A DNA stretch of 64,000 nt, taken from contig CAYPQM010000009.1 of assembly GCA_964412845.1 (NCBI GenBank), forward strand, positions 1 through 64,000. The letters run 5' to 3'. This document shows, in pieces, positions 17,596-27,475 of the stretch (position 1 is its first letter; the number at the start of each line of letters is the position of its first letter). The translations under genes were made by a program, and so were the position numbers. The DNA comes from JAWWPY01 sp964412845 (GTDB lineage Bacteria; Actinomycetota; Actinomycetes; Streptosporangiales; Streptosporangiaceae). The notes beneath the pieces were generated by a model. That model ran no database searches, was not told the origin of the DNA, and saw only the letters and a program-made list of their open reading frames with translations.

Positions 17596-17599
17596 GTGA
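17543..17599 (+). CDS. Possible 18-codon upstream ORF coupled to hutI
   Basis: ATG 17543 follows AGGTGA by seven bases and reads MRTVSMAPRTPAGRRAWR before a TGA at 17597-17599. That stop overlaps the hutI GTG as GTGA, the standard form of translational coupling. The peptide has no histidine run, so classical histidine attenuation is unlikely. It may simply deliver ribosomes to hutI. Confidence 0.4.
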   Translation: MRTVSMAPRTPAGRRAWR

Positions 17600-18810
17600 C
17601 CGTCCGCCTGCTTACCAACATTGGCCGCCTCTGGACCGGGTCCGAGGTGTGGAGCAACGCGGCCATCCTGACCCACAACGAACGCATCGCCTGGGTCGGG
17701 CGCGCTTCTGAGCTGCCCGCTGGGCTGCCGGGCGTGGTGGAGGACATCGTTGACGTTGATCATGTGGAGAATCTGGGCGGGTGCCTGGTCACCCCCGGGC
17801 TGATCGACGCGCACACGCATCCTGTCTACGCCGGCAACCGCTGGGCTGAGCTGGCCATGCGGTCGGGCGGGTCCTCGCATAACGAGATCGCCGCGGCTGG
17901 CGGCGGGATGGCCTCGACGGTCACCGTGACCAGGGGCACCGACCCGTGGACGCTCTGCAACGGGGTGCGTGAGCGGCTGCGCGAGTGGCTCCAGACCGGG
18001 ACGACGACCATTGAGGCGAAGACCGGTTACCACCTGACGCGGGACGGCGAGCTGGCCGACGTCCGGCTGCTGCGGTCGCTTGAGGGCGAGCCGAACATGC
18101 CGCGCGTGCACGTGACGTTCCTGGCCGCCCACGCGATCCCACCGGAGTTCTTCGGCCGCCGTAACGATTACGTGGACGCGGTCGGCGCCTGGTGCGTCGA
18201 CGCGGCGGCGGCCGGCGCTGACAGCGTGGACGTCTACTGCGAAGAGGGGCGGTTCACCGAGCGGGAGGCACGCTGGGTGCTGCACGCAGGCCGTCAGGTT
18301 GGGCTGCTGCCCCGGCTGCACGCGTGCGGCGAGTCCCGGACCGGGGCGGCACGGCTCGCGGCCGAAATTGGCTGCGCCTCCGCCGACGTGCTGCTCGAAG
18401 CCTGTGATGATGATGTCGCGGCGCTGGCCCAGGCCGGCGTGGCCGCGGTGGTCTGCCCGGGTACCTCGCTGCAGACGGGCAAGATGCCGCCGGTCCGCGC
18501 GCTGCTCGACAAGGGGGTCGCGGTCGCACTCGGCTCCGACCACACGCCGGGCGGGAACGGGATCACCTCGATGCCGCTGGTCATCGCCCTCGCCATCGCG
18601 CAGTTCGGGATGAGCGTGACCGAGGCTCTCCGTGCCGCCACGCTGGGTGGTGCGCAGGCGTTGCGCGCACCCGACCGCGGCGCGATGGTGCGCGGCAGGT
18701 TCGCCGACATCGTGGCCTGGGATGCCGATCACGAAGGCGCGTTCACCTGGTCGTACGGGCTCAAGCCGAGCCGTGTGTGGCGGGGTGGCGAGCCGGTGGC
18801 CACCAACTGA
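17596..18810 (+). CDS. Imidazolonepropionase HutI
   Basis: Amidohydrolase that opens 4-imidazolone-5-propionate to formiminoglutamate in histidine degradation. GTG 17596, with GGAGA nine bases upstream, gives 404 residues; the frame is open further upstream but that part lies in the structured leader. Metal-site and substrate motifs are TPGLIDAHTHPVYAGNR, TGTTTIEAKTGYHL, RLHACGE and LGSDHTPGGNG. The usual HADQ is HACG here and the usual DxNPG is DHTPGG, so it is a divergent HutI, and another amidohydrolase substrate is possible. No other hut gene is nearby. Confidence 0.8.
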   Translation: MTVRLLTNIGRLWTGSEVWSNAAILTHNERIAWVGRASELPAGLPGVVEDIVDVDHVENLGGCLVTPGLIDAHTHPVYAGNRWAELAMRSGGSSHNEIAAAGGGMASTVTVTRGTDPWTLCNGVRERLREWLQTGTTTIEAKTGYHLTRDGELADVRLLRSLEGEPNMPRVHVTFLAAHAIPPEFFGRRNDYVDAVGAWCVDAAAAGADSVDVYCEEGRFTEREARWVLHAGRQVGLLPRLHACGESRTGAARLAAEIGCASADVLLEACDDDVAALAQAGVAAVVCPGTSLQTGKMPPVRALLDKGVAVALGSDHTPGGNGITSMPLVIALAIAQFGMSVTEALRAATLGGAQALRAPDRGAMVRGRFADIVAWDADHEGAFTWSYGLKPSRVWRGGEPVATN

Positions 18811-18895
18811 CTCGCAGCTCACCCGGGCTCGCCCGGCAGCCCGCTTCGTCCGGTTCCATGAACCGGGTCCCCGCCGTCCATGGGATGCTGCCGCT

Positions 18896-19912
18896 ATGCC
18901 CGCACGCGTGACCGATGCCGCTGCCCCCGCGGCTGTCCGCGTCGCCCCGGTCGCCCTGGTGGTCGGCGACGAGGAACTGCTCGTCGAGCGGGCCGTCACC
19001 CGCCTCGTGGCCGAGGCCAGGAGCGCGGCTGGCGACCATCAGGCCGGGATGGGCGAAGACGGCCACGACGTGCGCGCCGCGGCGCTCGGGCCGGGTGAGC
19101 TGGCGTCGCTGACCGCGCCGTCCCTGTTCGGCGGCGGGTCCGTGGTCGTGCTCCGTGACGTGCAGGACGCCGCTAAGCACGTCGCCGACGAACTCGTCAG
19201 CGCCGCGGCTGACCCGGCGCCGGACGTGGTGCTGGTGCTGACCCACGCGGGTGGGGTGAAAGGCAAGGCGCTGCTGACCACCCTGACCAAGCGGGGTGTC
19301 CCGGTCGTCGAGTGCCCTAAGGTCACCCGGCTGGCTGACCGGCTGGCCTTCGTGCGAGGCGAGTTCCGCCAGGCGGGCCGGACCATCGAGGAGAGCGGGG
19401 TGCGGGCACTGCTCGACGCGCTCGGCTCTGACCTGCGGGAGATCGCCGCGGCCTGCGGGCAGCTCGCGGCCGACACCACGGGCGTGATCGACCAGGCCGT
19501 GGTGGCCAGGTACTACCGGGGCCGGGCTGAGGCGAGCGGGTTCACGGTGGCCGACCGGGCCGTGGAGGGCCGGCTGGGCGAGGCGCTGGAACTGCTCCGC
19601 TGGGCACTGGCCGTCGGGGTGTCCCCGGTGCTGATCACCAGCGGGCTCGCCCAGGGGGTCCGGCTGCTGGGCCGGGTGGGCAGCGCCCCGCGCGGCCAGT
19701 CAGGCCCAGCGCTGGCCGCTGAGATCGGCGCCCCGCCGTGGAAGATCGACCGGGTCCGGCAGCAACTGCGGGGCTGGACGCCCGAGGGAGTGGCCCGGGC
19801 GCTGGCCGCCGTGGCGGAGGCGGACGCCCAGGTCAAGGGGGAGGGGACGAGCCCTGGCTACGCGCTTGAGCTAGCCATCCGCCGGATCGTGGCCAGCCGC
19901 GCATCGCGCTGA
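18896..19912 (+). CDS. DNA polymerase III delta subunit (HolA)
   Basis: Clamp-loader subunit that opens the sliding clamp. ATG 18896 gives 338 residues. The protein begins with VALVVGDEELLVERAV, the modified P-loop region of delta, followed by FGGGSVVVLRDVQDA and the middle domain VVECPKVTRLADRLAFVRGEF. The C-terminal domain has LELLRWALAVGVSPVLITSGL and the closing YALELAIRRIVA. It is convergent with rpsT, its normal neighbour in actinobacteria, with 80 bases of tandem repeats between them. Confidence 0.9.
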   Translation: MPARVTDAAAPAAVRVAPVALVVGDEELLVERAVTRLVAEARSAAGDHQAGMGEDGHDVRAAALGPGELASLTAPSLFGGGSVVVLRDVQDAAKHVADELVSAAADPAPDVVLVLTHAGGVKGKALLTTLTKRGVPVVECPKVTRLADRLAFVRGEFRQAGRTIEESGVRALLDALGSDLREIAAACGQLAADTTGVIDQAVVARYYRGRAEASGFTVADRAVEGRLGEALELLRWALAVGVSPVLITSGLAQGVRLLGRVGSAPRGQSGPALAAEIGAPPWKIDRVRQQLRGWTPEGVARALAAVAEADAQVKGEGTSPGYALELAIRRIVASRASR

Positions 19913-19920
19913 CCCGCGGT

Positions 19921-20000
19921 GACCCGCGCCGAACGTGGGCGGACCGCGCCGAACGTGGGCGGACCGCGCCGAACGTGGGCGGACCGCGCCAACGGGGGCT
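19921..20000. repeat. 20-bp tandem repeat between holA and rpsT
   Basis: GGACCGCGCCGAACGTGGGC is repeated without spacers: exact copies at 19941-19960 and 19961-19980, with slightly changed copies before and after. It fills nearly all the space between the two convergent stop codons. Confidence 0.9.
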
Positions 20001-20002
20001 GG

Positions 20003-20269
20003 TCAGGCCTGCAGTTCGGCGCAGCGCTTGGCGATCGCGGACTTGCGGTTTGCGGCCTGGCGCTTGTGGATCACGCCTTTGCTGGCCGCCTTGTCCAGGC
20101 TCTTGCACGCGGTACGCATGGCCAGGGTGGCCTCGTTGACGTCACCTGTGTCGGCCGCCTCGCGGAACTTGCGCACCGAGGTCTTCAGCGACGACTTGAC
20201 CGCCTTGTTGCGCACGCGGGCCTTCTCGTTCTGCTTGTTGCGCTTGATCTGGGACTTGATATTCGCCAC
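20003..20269 (-). CDS. 30S ribosomal protein S20 (RpsT)
   Basis: Primary 16S rRNA-binding protein of the small subunit. GTG 20269 starts VANIKSQIKRNKQNEKARVR, giving 88 residues of normal size and the high Lys/Arg content expected; the C-terminus is HKRQAANRKSAIAKRCAEL. GAGGC upstream serves as ribosome site. The open frame continues upstream to 20581 but that part has no similarity to S20. It is divergent from lepA, the standard arrangement. Confidence 0.96.
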   Translation of the reverse strand: MANIKSQIKRNKQNEKARVRNKAVKSSLKTSVRKFREAADTGDVNEATLAMRTACKSLDKAASKGVIHKRQAANRKSAIAKRCAELQA

Positions 20270-20571
20270 GCGGAAGCCTCGCTCGAGATCTGGTCTAGGT
20301 GGCCGACCCCGCACGCAGATTCTCCCGCGCGGGAGCGCTGTGCACACGGGCCGCAGCGCATACATGCCGACCACGAAGAATAGCTCACCATGGGGGCCGG
20401 CCCCAAACCAGCGGCCGCCGGCCGGTGCCCGGGGCGCGGGCATCCCCTGTGACATGCGACCATAGATCACGACGGGAGCCAGGTCTGCGGCAGCCAGGCA
20501 ACGGCGCCGGATCCGACCGTCGCAGCCATCGCCCCGTGCAGCCCAGCCCGACTTCAACCTGGCGGATTCCT
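20270..20571. other. Divergent promoter region of rpsT and lepA
   Basis: 302 non-coding bases. CTCCCGC-GCGGGAG (20322-20335) is a perfect 14-bp palindrome in what would be the rpsT leader. GAGCTATTCTTCG on the minus strand near 20380 contains a TANNNT -10-like hexamer. No other gene is visible. Confidence 0.5.
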
Positions 20572-22551
<1,980 letters not shown>

Positions 22552-22594
22552 CGGCCGGCGGCCGGCCTGGTGTCCGGCGGCTGGTGTCCCCCGG

Positions 22595-23086
22595 CTACGA
22601 CGTGGTATGCGAGACGGCCACCAGGAGGACAAGCGCGGCGAGCACGGCGAGCACGGTAAGCCCCGCGCCGACCCAGCCCAGGACGAGCCCGGTGGTGGCC
22701 AGGCCCGCGCCTTCCTCCCCGGTCCGGCGGATCTGCCGGTGCGCCATGTGGCCCAGGACGATCGCCGGAATCGTGCCGAGCGGGCCGACCAGGACCTGGC
22801 CCACGCCGCAGGCCAGCGAGGCGACGGCCAGCTGGTTGGTCCCGGGCCGGGCCGCGGTGTACAGGGCGAGCCCGCCGCCCGGCAGTTGCGCGGTGACCTG
22901 TTCCAGGTCGGCGCGGGTGTGCGCGGAATAGGCGTGGCCGACTAGCGTGTCGTAGTCGTCCTTGGGCAGGCGGCCCTCGGCAAATGCGGTATTGAGCACT
23001 TCGACCGCGTGCTCCCGGTCAGCGTCTGATGCCCGCAGGCCGCCTGCGCCGCTGGCTGCCATCCCGTACCCCGGCCCGACCGTCAT
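22595..23086 (-). CDS. DUF1707/DUF4190 membrane protein
   Basis: 163 residues. Residues about 15-65 are a DUF1707 domain (LRASDADREHAVEVLNTAFA, then EGRLPKDDYDTLVGHAYSAH), a short actinobacterial module found at the N-terminus of many envelope proteins. The rest is a DUF4190-type pair of transmembrane helices (LAVASLACGVGQVLVGPLGT and GLATTGLVLGWVGAGLTVLA) with the connecting AIVLGHMAHRQIRRTG. Function unknown. It is convergent with lepA. Confidence 0.8.
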   Translation of the reverse strand: MTVGPGYGMAASGAGGLRASDADREHAVEVLNTAFAEGRLPKDDYDTLVGHAYSAHTRADLEQVTAQLPGGGLALYTAARPGTNQLAVASLACGVGQVLVGPLGTIPAIVLGHMAHRQIRRTGEEGAGLATTGLVLGWVGAGLTVLAVLAALVLLVAVSHTTS

Positions 23087-23194
23087 CGATGCCTCCTACC
23101 CAGGTGACCGCCCTCAGGATAACCGGCACCAGGACCAGGCTGGTGGCCGCAATCCCATTCGACTCGGCCGTCACCGGTCTATTACCGTGGAGCT

Positions 23195-23534
23195 ATGGCA
23201 AACCCGCGGGTGATCTCGGTGAACACGGGCCGGGCCAGCGACGCGAAGTGGGCCGGGCGGCTGAAGCGGACCGCGATCGACAAGCGCCCGGTGGACGGCC
23301 CGGTGCCGATCGGGCGGCTCGGCGCGGCCGGTGACGAGCAGGTCGACAAGGAAAATCACGGCGGCTACGAGCAGGCCCTGTACGCGTACGCCCGCGAGGA
23401 CCTGGACTGGTGGGTCGAGCAACTGGGCCGTGAGCTGCCCAACGGCACGTTCGGCGAGAACATCACCACGGCTGGCCTCGACATCAGCGGCGCGCTGATC
23501 GGCGAGACCTGGCGGCTCGGCACCGCGCTGGTCC
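23195..23534 (+). CDS. MOSC domain protein, 3' end lost in assembly gap
   Basis: MOSC domains bind molybdenum-cofactor-linked sulfur; YiiM-type proteins detoxify N-hydroxylated bases. The visible 113 residues from ATG 23195 include VISVNTGRASDAKWAGR, DKENHGGYEQALYAYAREDL and LPNGTFGENITTAGLDI, the conserved YiiM-like N-terminal half. The reading frame runs directly into the 100-N gap, so the second half is missing from the data and the gene need not be truncated in the organism. Confidence 0.85.
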
Positions 23535-23634
23535 NNNNNNNNNNNNNNNNNNNNNNNNNNNNNNNNNNNNNNNNNNNNNNNNNNNNNNNNNNNNNNNNNN
23601 NNNNNNNNNNNNNNNNNNNNNNNNNNNNNNNNNN
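23535..23634. other. Assembly gap (100 N)
   Basis: Exactly 100 N, the conventional scaffold placeholder of unknown true length. It hides the 3' half of the MOSC gene, the intergenic space and the hemW start codon. Confidence 0.97.
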
Positions 23635-24849
23635 GGCGCTCTTCCTGACGGTGAAGCCGTTCCGGCCGACGGGGCGCTCCCCGTCAGGGCCGTGGCGGAG
23701 CTGGGCAAGAATCCGTTCGGTATCTATGTGCACGTGCCGTTCTGCCGGACCCGCTGCGGCTACTGCGACTTCAACACCTACACCGCCACCGAACTGGGCT
23801 CCGGCGCGTCGAGGGACTCCTACCCCGGCCTCGCGATCGAGGAACTCCGGCTGGCCCGGCGGGTGCTGGGCCCGGCCAGCCTGCCGGTCCGCACGGTGTT
23901 CTTTGGCGGCGGCACGCCGACGCTGCTGCCCCCGGCGCGGCTGGGCGAGATCCTGCGCGCGATCGACTGCGAGTTCGGCCTCGCGGCCGACGCCGAGGTG
24001 ACCGTCGAGGCGAACCCGGAGACCGTGGATGAGCGCTCGCTGGCCGCGCTGCGCGCCGCCGGGATCACCCGGATCTCACTGGGCATGCAGAGCGCGGCGC
24101 CGCATGTGCTGGCCGTCCTGGACCGGGTGCACGAGCCCGGCCGCCCGGCCCGGTGCGCCCGGTGGGCGCGCGACGCGGGATTCGGGCACGTGAGCCTGGA
24201 TCTCATCTACGGGACGCCGGGGGAGAGCGCCGCGGACTGGCGGGAGTCGCTGGAGGCCGCGCTGGAGGCCGGCCCGGACCACATCTCCGCGTACGCGCTG
24301 ATCGTCGAGGAGGGCACCAGGCTGGCCGCGCGGATCGGCCGGGGCGAGATTCCGGTGCCGGACGACGACGCGATGGCGGATGCCTACCTGGCCGCTGATG
24401 AACTGCTCGCCGGGCGCGGGCTGGCCTGGTATGAGATCTCCAACTGGGCCACCGGCCCGGACGCCCGCTGCCGGCACAATGCCCTGTACTGGACCGGTGG
24501 CGACTGGTGGGGCATCGGCCCGGGGGCGCACAGTCACGTGGCCGGCACCCGGTGGTGGAACGTCAAGCATCCGGCGGCGTACGCGGCCCGGCTGGGCGCC
24601 GGGGCCAGCCCGGGCCATGCCCGCGAGGTGCTGACCGGCGCGGAGCGCAGGACCGAGGAGATCCTGCTGCTGACGAGGCTCGCGGAGGGCTGCCCGGTGG
24701 ATCTGCTCGGCCCGGCCGGCCGGGCCGCGGCCGCGGCGGCGGTCACCGACGGGCTGGCCAAGCCGTCGGCTCATGACGCGGGCCGGGTGGTGCTGACCCT
24801 GCGGGGCCGCCTGCTCGCCGACGCCGTCATCCGCGGCCTGACTAGCTGA
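23635..24849 (+). CDS. Heme chaperone HemW / radical-SAM protein, 5' partial
   Basis: Oxygen-independent coproporphyrinogen oxidase-like radical-SAM protein; HemW members carry heme. The frame is open from the gap edge and reads GALPDGEAVPADGALPVRAV before AELGKNPFGIYVHVPFC. Actinobacterial HemW proteins begin MPSALPDGE, so the true start is only a few bases inside the gap; the GTG at 23692 is internal. The radical-SAM motif is CRTRCGYC, with RISLGMQSAAPHVL, HVSLDLIYGTPGES and HISAYALIVEEGT downstream. 404 residues are visible. Confidence 0.93.
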   Translation, partial: GALPDGEAVPADGALPVRAVAELGKNPFGIYVHVPFCRTRCGYCDFNTYTATELGSGASRDSYPGLAIEELRLARRVLGPASLPVRTVFFGGGTPTLLPPARLGEILRAIDCEFGLAADAEVTVEANPETVDERSLAALRAAGITRISLGMQSAAPHVLAVLDRVHEPGRPARCARWARDAGFGHVSLDLIYGTPGESAADWRESLEAALEAGPDHISAYALIVEEGTRLAARIGRGEIPVPDDDAMADAYLAADELLAGRGLAWYEISNWATGPDARCRHNALYWTGGDWWGIGPGAHSHVAGTRWWNVKHPAAYAARLGAGASPGHAREVLTGAERRTEEILLLTRLAEGCPVDLLGPAGRAAAAAAVTDGLAKPSAHDAGRVVLTLRGRLLADAVIRGLTS

Positions 24850-24861
24850 TCCCCGCCCGGT

Positions 24862-24921
24862 TTTCATGATTGCGGTTGATAGGTGGCCGTCCGCAGCCAG
24901 TGATCAACCGCGATCATGAAA
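24862..24921. terminator. 19-bp-arm inverted repeat after hemW
   Basis: TTTCATGATTGCGGTTGAT (24862-24880) and ATCAACCGCGATCATGAAA (24903-24921) are complementary at 18 of 19 positions, with a 22-base loop and flanking CCCGG/CCGGG. It lies between the convergent hemW and DUF4870 genes and could terminate both. The C-terminal codons of the DUF4870 gene overlap its right arm. Confidence 0.55.
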
Positions 24922-25470
24922 GGGCCGGGCGCGCTGGGAGGCCCGGGCGCGCTGGGAGGCCCGGGCGCGCTGGGAGACCCGGAGCCACCCGGGGAACTCG
25001 TAGGAGTCACCACGGCGGGCCGCGCGGGCGGCGCGGGCGCAGAGCACGACGACGACCAGCCACAGCGCGACAGCCAGTGGGCCGGCGACGATCACCGCGA
25101 CCTTGATCGAATCCAGTGCCAGCATCACGGCGAGGATCAGCAGGCAGACGCCGTACAACGTCGCGGCGGATGCTGCCCGCAGCGCCTCGGCCGCGTGGCC
25201 GCGGACGAAAGCTGACCGCCGCCAGCTCACCAGGTAGACCGCGAGCGGCGGAACGATCCCGGCGACCGGGACGCCCAGGTAGGCAAGCGTGACCCCACGC
25301 ACCCGCTGGCCGGCCGGCGGCCCGTCGCTGGTCAGATCGGCCGGGAGCCCACGCACCGGCTGGCCGGCCGGCGGTCCGTCGCTGGTCAGATCGGCCGGCG
25401 GCCCGTCGCCGGTGCGGTCAGCCGGGCGCCGCTCGCCGGGCACGTCAGCCAGCACCCGGCTCGGTGACAA
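24904..25470 (-). CDS. DUF4870-like membrane protein with repeat-built ends
   Basis: 188 residues. The core (YLGVPVAGIVPPLAVYLVSW, then RRSAFVRGHAAEALRAASAA and two further helices) matches the DUF4870 pattern of small membrane proteins with unknown function. The N-terminal 55 residues contain an 18-residue repeat (PADLTSDGPPAGQ-PVRGL, twice, with a shorter third relative). The C-terminus is RASQRARASQRARASQRA, from an 18-bp DNA repeat. The start at 25470 overlaps the end of the DUF3097 gene by 26 bases; a later start is possible because the repeat region may not be translated. Confidence 0.65.
   Translation of the reverse strand: MSPSRVLADVPGERRPADRTGDGPPADLTSDGPPAGQPVRGLPADLTSDGPPAGQRVRGVTLAYLGVPVAGIVPPLAVYLVSWRRSAFVRGHAAEALRAASAATLYGVCLLILAVMLALDSIKVAVIVAGPLAVALWLVVVVLCARAARAARRGDSYEFPGWLRVSQRARASQRARASQRARPFHDRG
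24927..24980. repeat. 18-bp tandem repeat, three copies
   Basis: GGGCGCGCTGGGAGGCCC at 24927, 24945 and 24963 (the last with one change). It encodes the SQRARA hexapeptide repeats at the C-terminus of the minus-strand DUF4870 gene. Confidence 0.9.
25297..25404. repeat. 54-bp tandem duplication
   Basis: Two nearly identical 54-bp units beginning ACGCACC at 25297 and 25351. They encode the 18-residue repeats at the N-terminus of the DUF4870 protein. A partial third copy follows. Confidence 0.85.
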
Positions 25471-26281
25471 AGTCGATCAGCTCTTCCACCCGGCCGAGGA
25501 GTTCCGGTTCCAGGTCGGCGTAGCTGCGGGTGGCGGCCAGGATCCGCTTCCAGCCGGCGGCGGTGTCATCGCCCCAGCCGAGCCCGGCCAGGATGCCTTC
25601 CTTCCACGGTTGCCCCCGCGGGATCACCGGCCAGGCCTTGATGCCGACCGCGGCGGGCTTCACGGCCTGCCAGATGTCCACGAACGGGTGGCCCACCACC
25701 AGGACGTGCGCACTGGTGACGGCCGCCGCGATCCGGCTCTCCTTGGAGCCGGGCACCAGATGATCGACGAGGACGCCCAGCCGCCGCTGCGGGCCGGGGG
25801 AGAAGCTGCCCACGATCGCCGGGAGGTGATCGACTCCTTCCAGGTACTCGACCACGACGCCCACGTCACGCAAGTCATCTCCCCAGATCTTCTCGACCAG
25901 CTCGGCGTCGTGGCGGCCCTCCACGTAGATCCGGCTGGCCCGGGCCACCTGGGCCCGGCCGCCGGGGCCGCCGCGGGCCGGGGCGACCGACCCGGACGCC
26001 GTCCGCGCCGGGCCCCTGGGTGCCGGTGCCACCGGCCGGACCAGGGTCACCGGCGTGCCCTCCAGCAGGAACGCGGCGCGCGTCAGCGGGAACACCCGCT
26101 GACGGCCGAACCTGTCTTCCAGGGTGACCGCGTTCTTCTCACAGGCCACCACAGCGCCGCAGAAGCCGCCGCCTGCCTCCTCGACGACCAGCCCGCGCTC
26201 GGCGGCCACCTGGGGCGGCTCAGGGCGCCTGGCGCGCCGCCAGCCCTCCGCGAGGACATCAGGTCCGTAGTCCCGCCGCAT
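25445..26281 (-). CDS. DUF3097 family protein
   Basis: 278 residues from ATG 26281, which has GGAGG six bases upstream. It matches the actinobacterial DUF3097 family in length and motifs: MRRDYGPDVLAEGWRR, then IYVEGRHDAELVEKIWGDDL and VLVDHLVPGSKESRIAAAV. The YVEGRHDAELVEKIWG and DHLVPGSKE segments resemble a TOPRIM-like acidic centre, so a nucleic-acid role is conceivable, but this is inference. It sits between hemW and hrcA, its usual neighbourhood, and is divergent from hrcA. Confidence 0.8.
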   Translation of the reverse strand: MRRDYGPDVLAEGWRRARRPEPPQVAAERGLVVEEAGGGFCGAVVACEKNAVTLEDRFGRQRVFPLTRAAFLLEGTPVTLVRPVAPAPRGPARTASGSVAPARGGPGGRAQVARASRIYVEGRHDAELVEKIWGDDLRDVGVVVEYLEGVDHLPAIVGSFSPGPQRRLGVLVDHLVPGSKESRIAAAVTSAHVLVVGHPFVDIWQAVKPAAVGIKAWPVIPRGQPWKEGILAGLGWGDDTAAGWKRILAATRSYADLEPELLGRVEELIDFVTEPGAG

Positions 26282-26422
26282 GGTGCCTCCTGCCGGGTCC
26301 GGGGGTACGCGCGCGGCGATCCGTCCCGGCGGCCGCGAGCCGTACGTCGGGAGCATCCCACGCCAGCCGTTATGCTCCCAGTGCGGTTGGCTGGGTGTCA
26401 CGGCGCCCCGCCCGCCATAGAC

Positions 26423-26449
26423 TTGGCACTCGGGATTGTGGAGTGCCAG
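26423..26449. promoter_or_regulatory. CIRCE operator
   Basis: TTGGCACTC-N9-GAGTGCCAG. This is the CIRCE inverted repeat (consensus TTAGCACTC-N9-GAGTGCTAA) with 8 of 9 arm pairs and the exact nine-base spacer. It ends 12 bases before the hrcA start, so HrcA is expected to repress its own hrcA-dnaJ operon until heat stress. Confidence 0.9.
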
Positions 26450-26461
26450 GGAGGTGGTTTC

Positions 26462-27475
26462 GTGCTCGACGACAGAAAGCTCGCCGTGTTGCGTGCCATC
26501 GTGGAGGACTACGTGTCCACCACGGAGCCTGTCGGCTCCAAGTCCCTGGTCGACCGGCACAATCTTGATGTCTCCCCGGCGACGATCCGCAATGACATGG
26601 CCGTGCTGGAAGAGCAGGGCTACATCGTGCAGCCGCACACCAGCGCCGGCCGGGTGCCCACGGACAAGGGATACCGGCTGTTCGTGGACCGGCTGTCCGG
26701 CGTGAAGCCGCTGTCGCCCGCCGAGCGGCGCGCCATCGAGACGTTCCTGGCCGGTGCCTATGACCTCGATGACGTGGTGATGCGCACCGTCCGGCTGCTG
26801 GCCCAGCTGACCCGCCAGGTGGCGGTCGTCCAGTACCCGTCGCTCACCCGGTCGTCGATCCGGCATGTGGAACTGGTGCCGCTGGCGGCCCAGCGGCTGC
26901 TGCTGGTGCTGATCACCGACACGGGCCGGGTGGAACAGCGCGGTGTCGAGCTCCCTGAGCCGATCGAGGAGGACTCGGTCACCCAGCTGCGGGCGGTCCT
27001 CAACGCGTGCCTCGACGGGCGGATGCTGACCGAGGCAGCGTCGGTCGTCGCCGAATTGCCGCAGCGGGTCACGCCCGACGAGCGGCCGAACGCAACTGCG
27101 GTGTTCTCCGTCATCCTGGAGAGCCTGGTCGAGCGGCATGAGGAGCGGGTCGTCGTCGGCGGGGCAGCCAACCTGACCGCCACCGACTTCTCCAAGGGCC
27201 TGCGCGAGGTCCTGGAATCGCTCGAAGAGCAGGTGGTGCTCATGCGGCTGCTGGGAGAGACGGGTGATCATTCCTCGCTGACCGTCCGGATCGGCGCGGA
27301 GAATCCCGTCGAGGGACTGCGCAGCACCTCACTGGTGGCGGCGGGCTACGGGACCGGTGACCAGGAGCTGGCCAGGCTGGGCGTGCTCGGCCCGACACGA
27401 ATGGACTACCCGACGGCGATGGGAGCGGTGCGCGCGGTGGCACGGTACGTCGGCCAGATCCTGGCGGGATCCTGA
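26462..27475 (+). CDS. Heat-inducible repressor HrcA
   Basis: Binds CIRCE and represses chaperone genes. GTG 26462 with GGGAGG upstream gives 337 residues beginning VLDDRKLAVLRAIVEDYV. The winged helix contains SPATIRNDMAVLEEQGYI and QPHTSAGRVPTDKGYRLFVD, highly conserved in HrcA. The C-terminal part has LRLLGETGDHSSLTVRIGAE and a late GPTRMDYPTAMGAVRAVA. A CIRCE site lies directly upstream, and its TGA overlaps the dnaJ ATG (TGATG), so the operon is coupled. Confidence 0.97.
   Translation: MLDDRKLAVLRAIVEDYVSTTEPVGSKSLVDRHNLDVSPATIRNDMAVLEEQGYIVQPHTSAGRVPTDKGYRLFVDRLSGVKPLSPAERRAIETFLAGAYDLDDVVMRTVRLLAQLTRQVAVVQYPSLTRSSIRHVELVPLAAQRLLLVLITDTGRVEQRGVELPEPIEEDSVTQLRAVLNACLDGRMLTEAASVVAELPQRVTPDERPNATAVFSVILESLVERHEERVVVGGAANLTATDFSKGLREVLESLEEQVVLMRLLGETGDHSSLTVRIGAENPVEGLRSTSLVAAGYGTGDQELARLGVLGPTRMDYPTAMGAVRAVARYVGQILAGS

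Noticed and set aside
19921..20000. Possible CRISPR array
   Set aside because: The 20-bp units are contiguous with no spacers and there are no cas genes in the window.
23692..23694. GTG as hemW start
   Set aside because: The upstream frame from the gap edge encodes the conserved ALPDGE N-terminus of actinobacterial HemW, so the real start lies in the gap.
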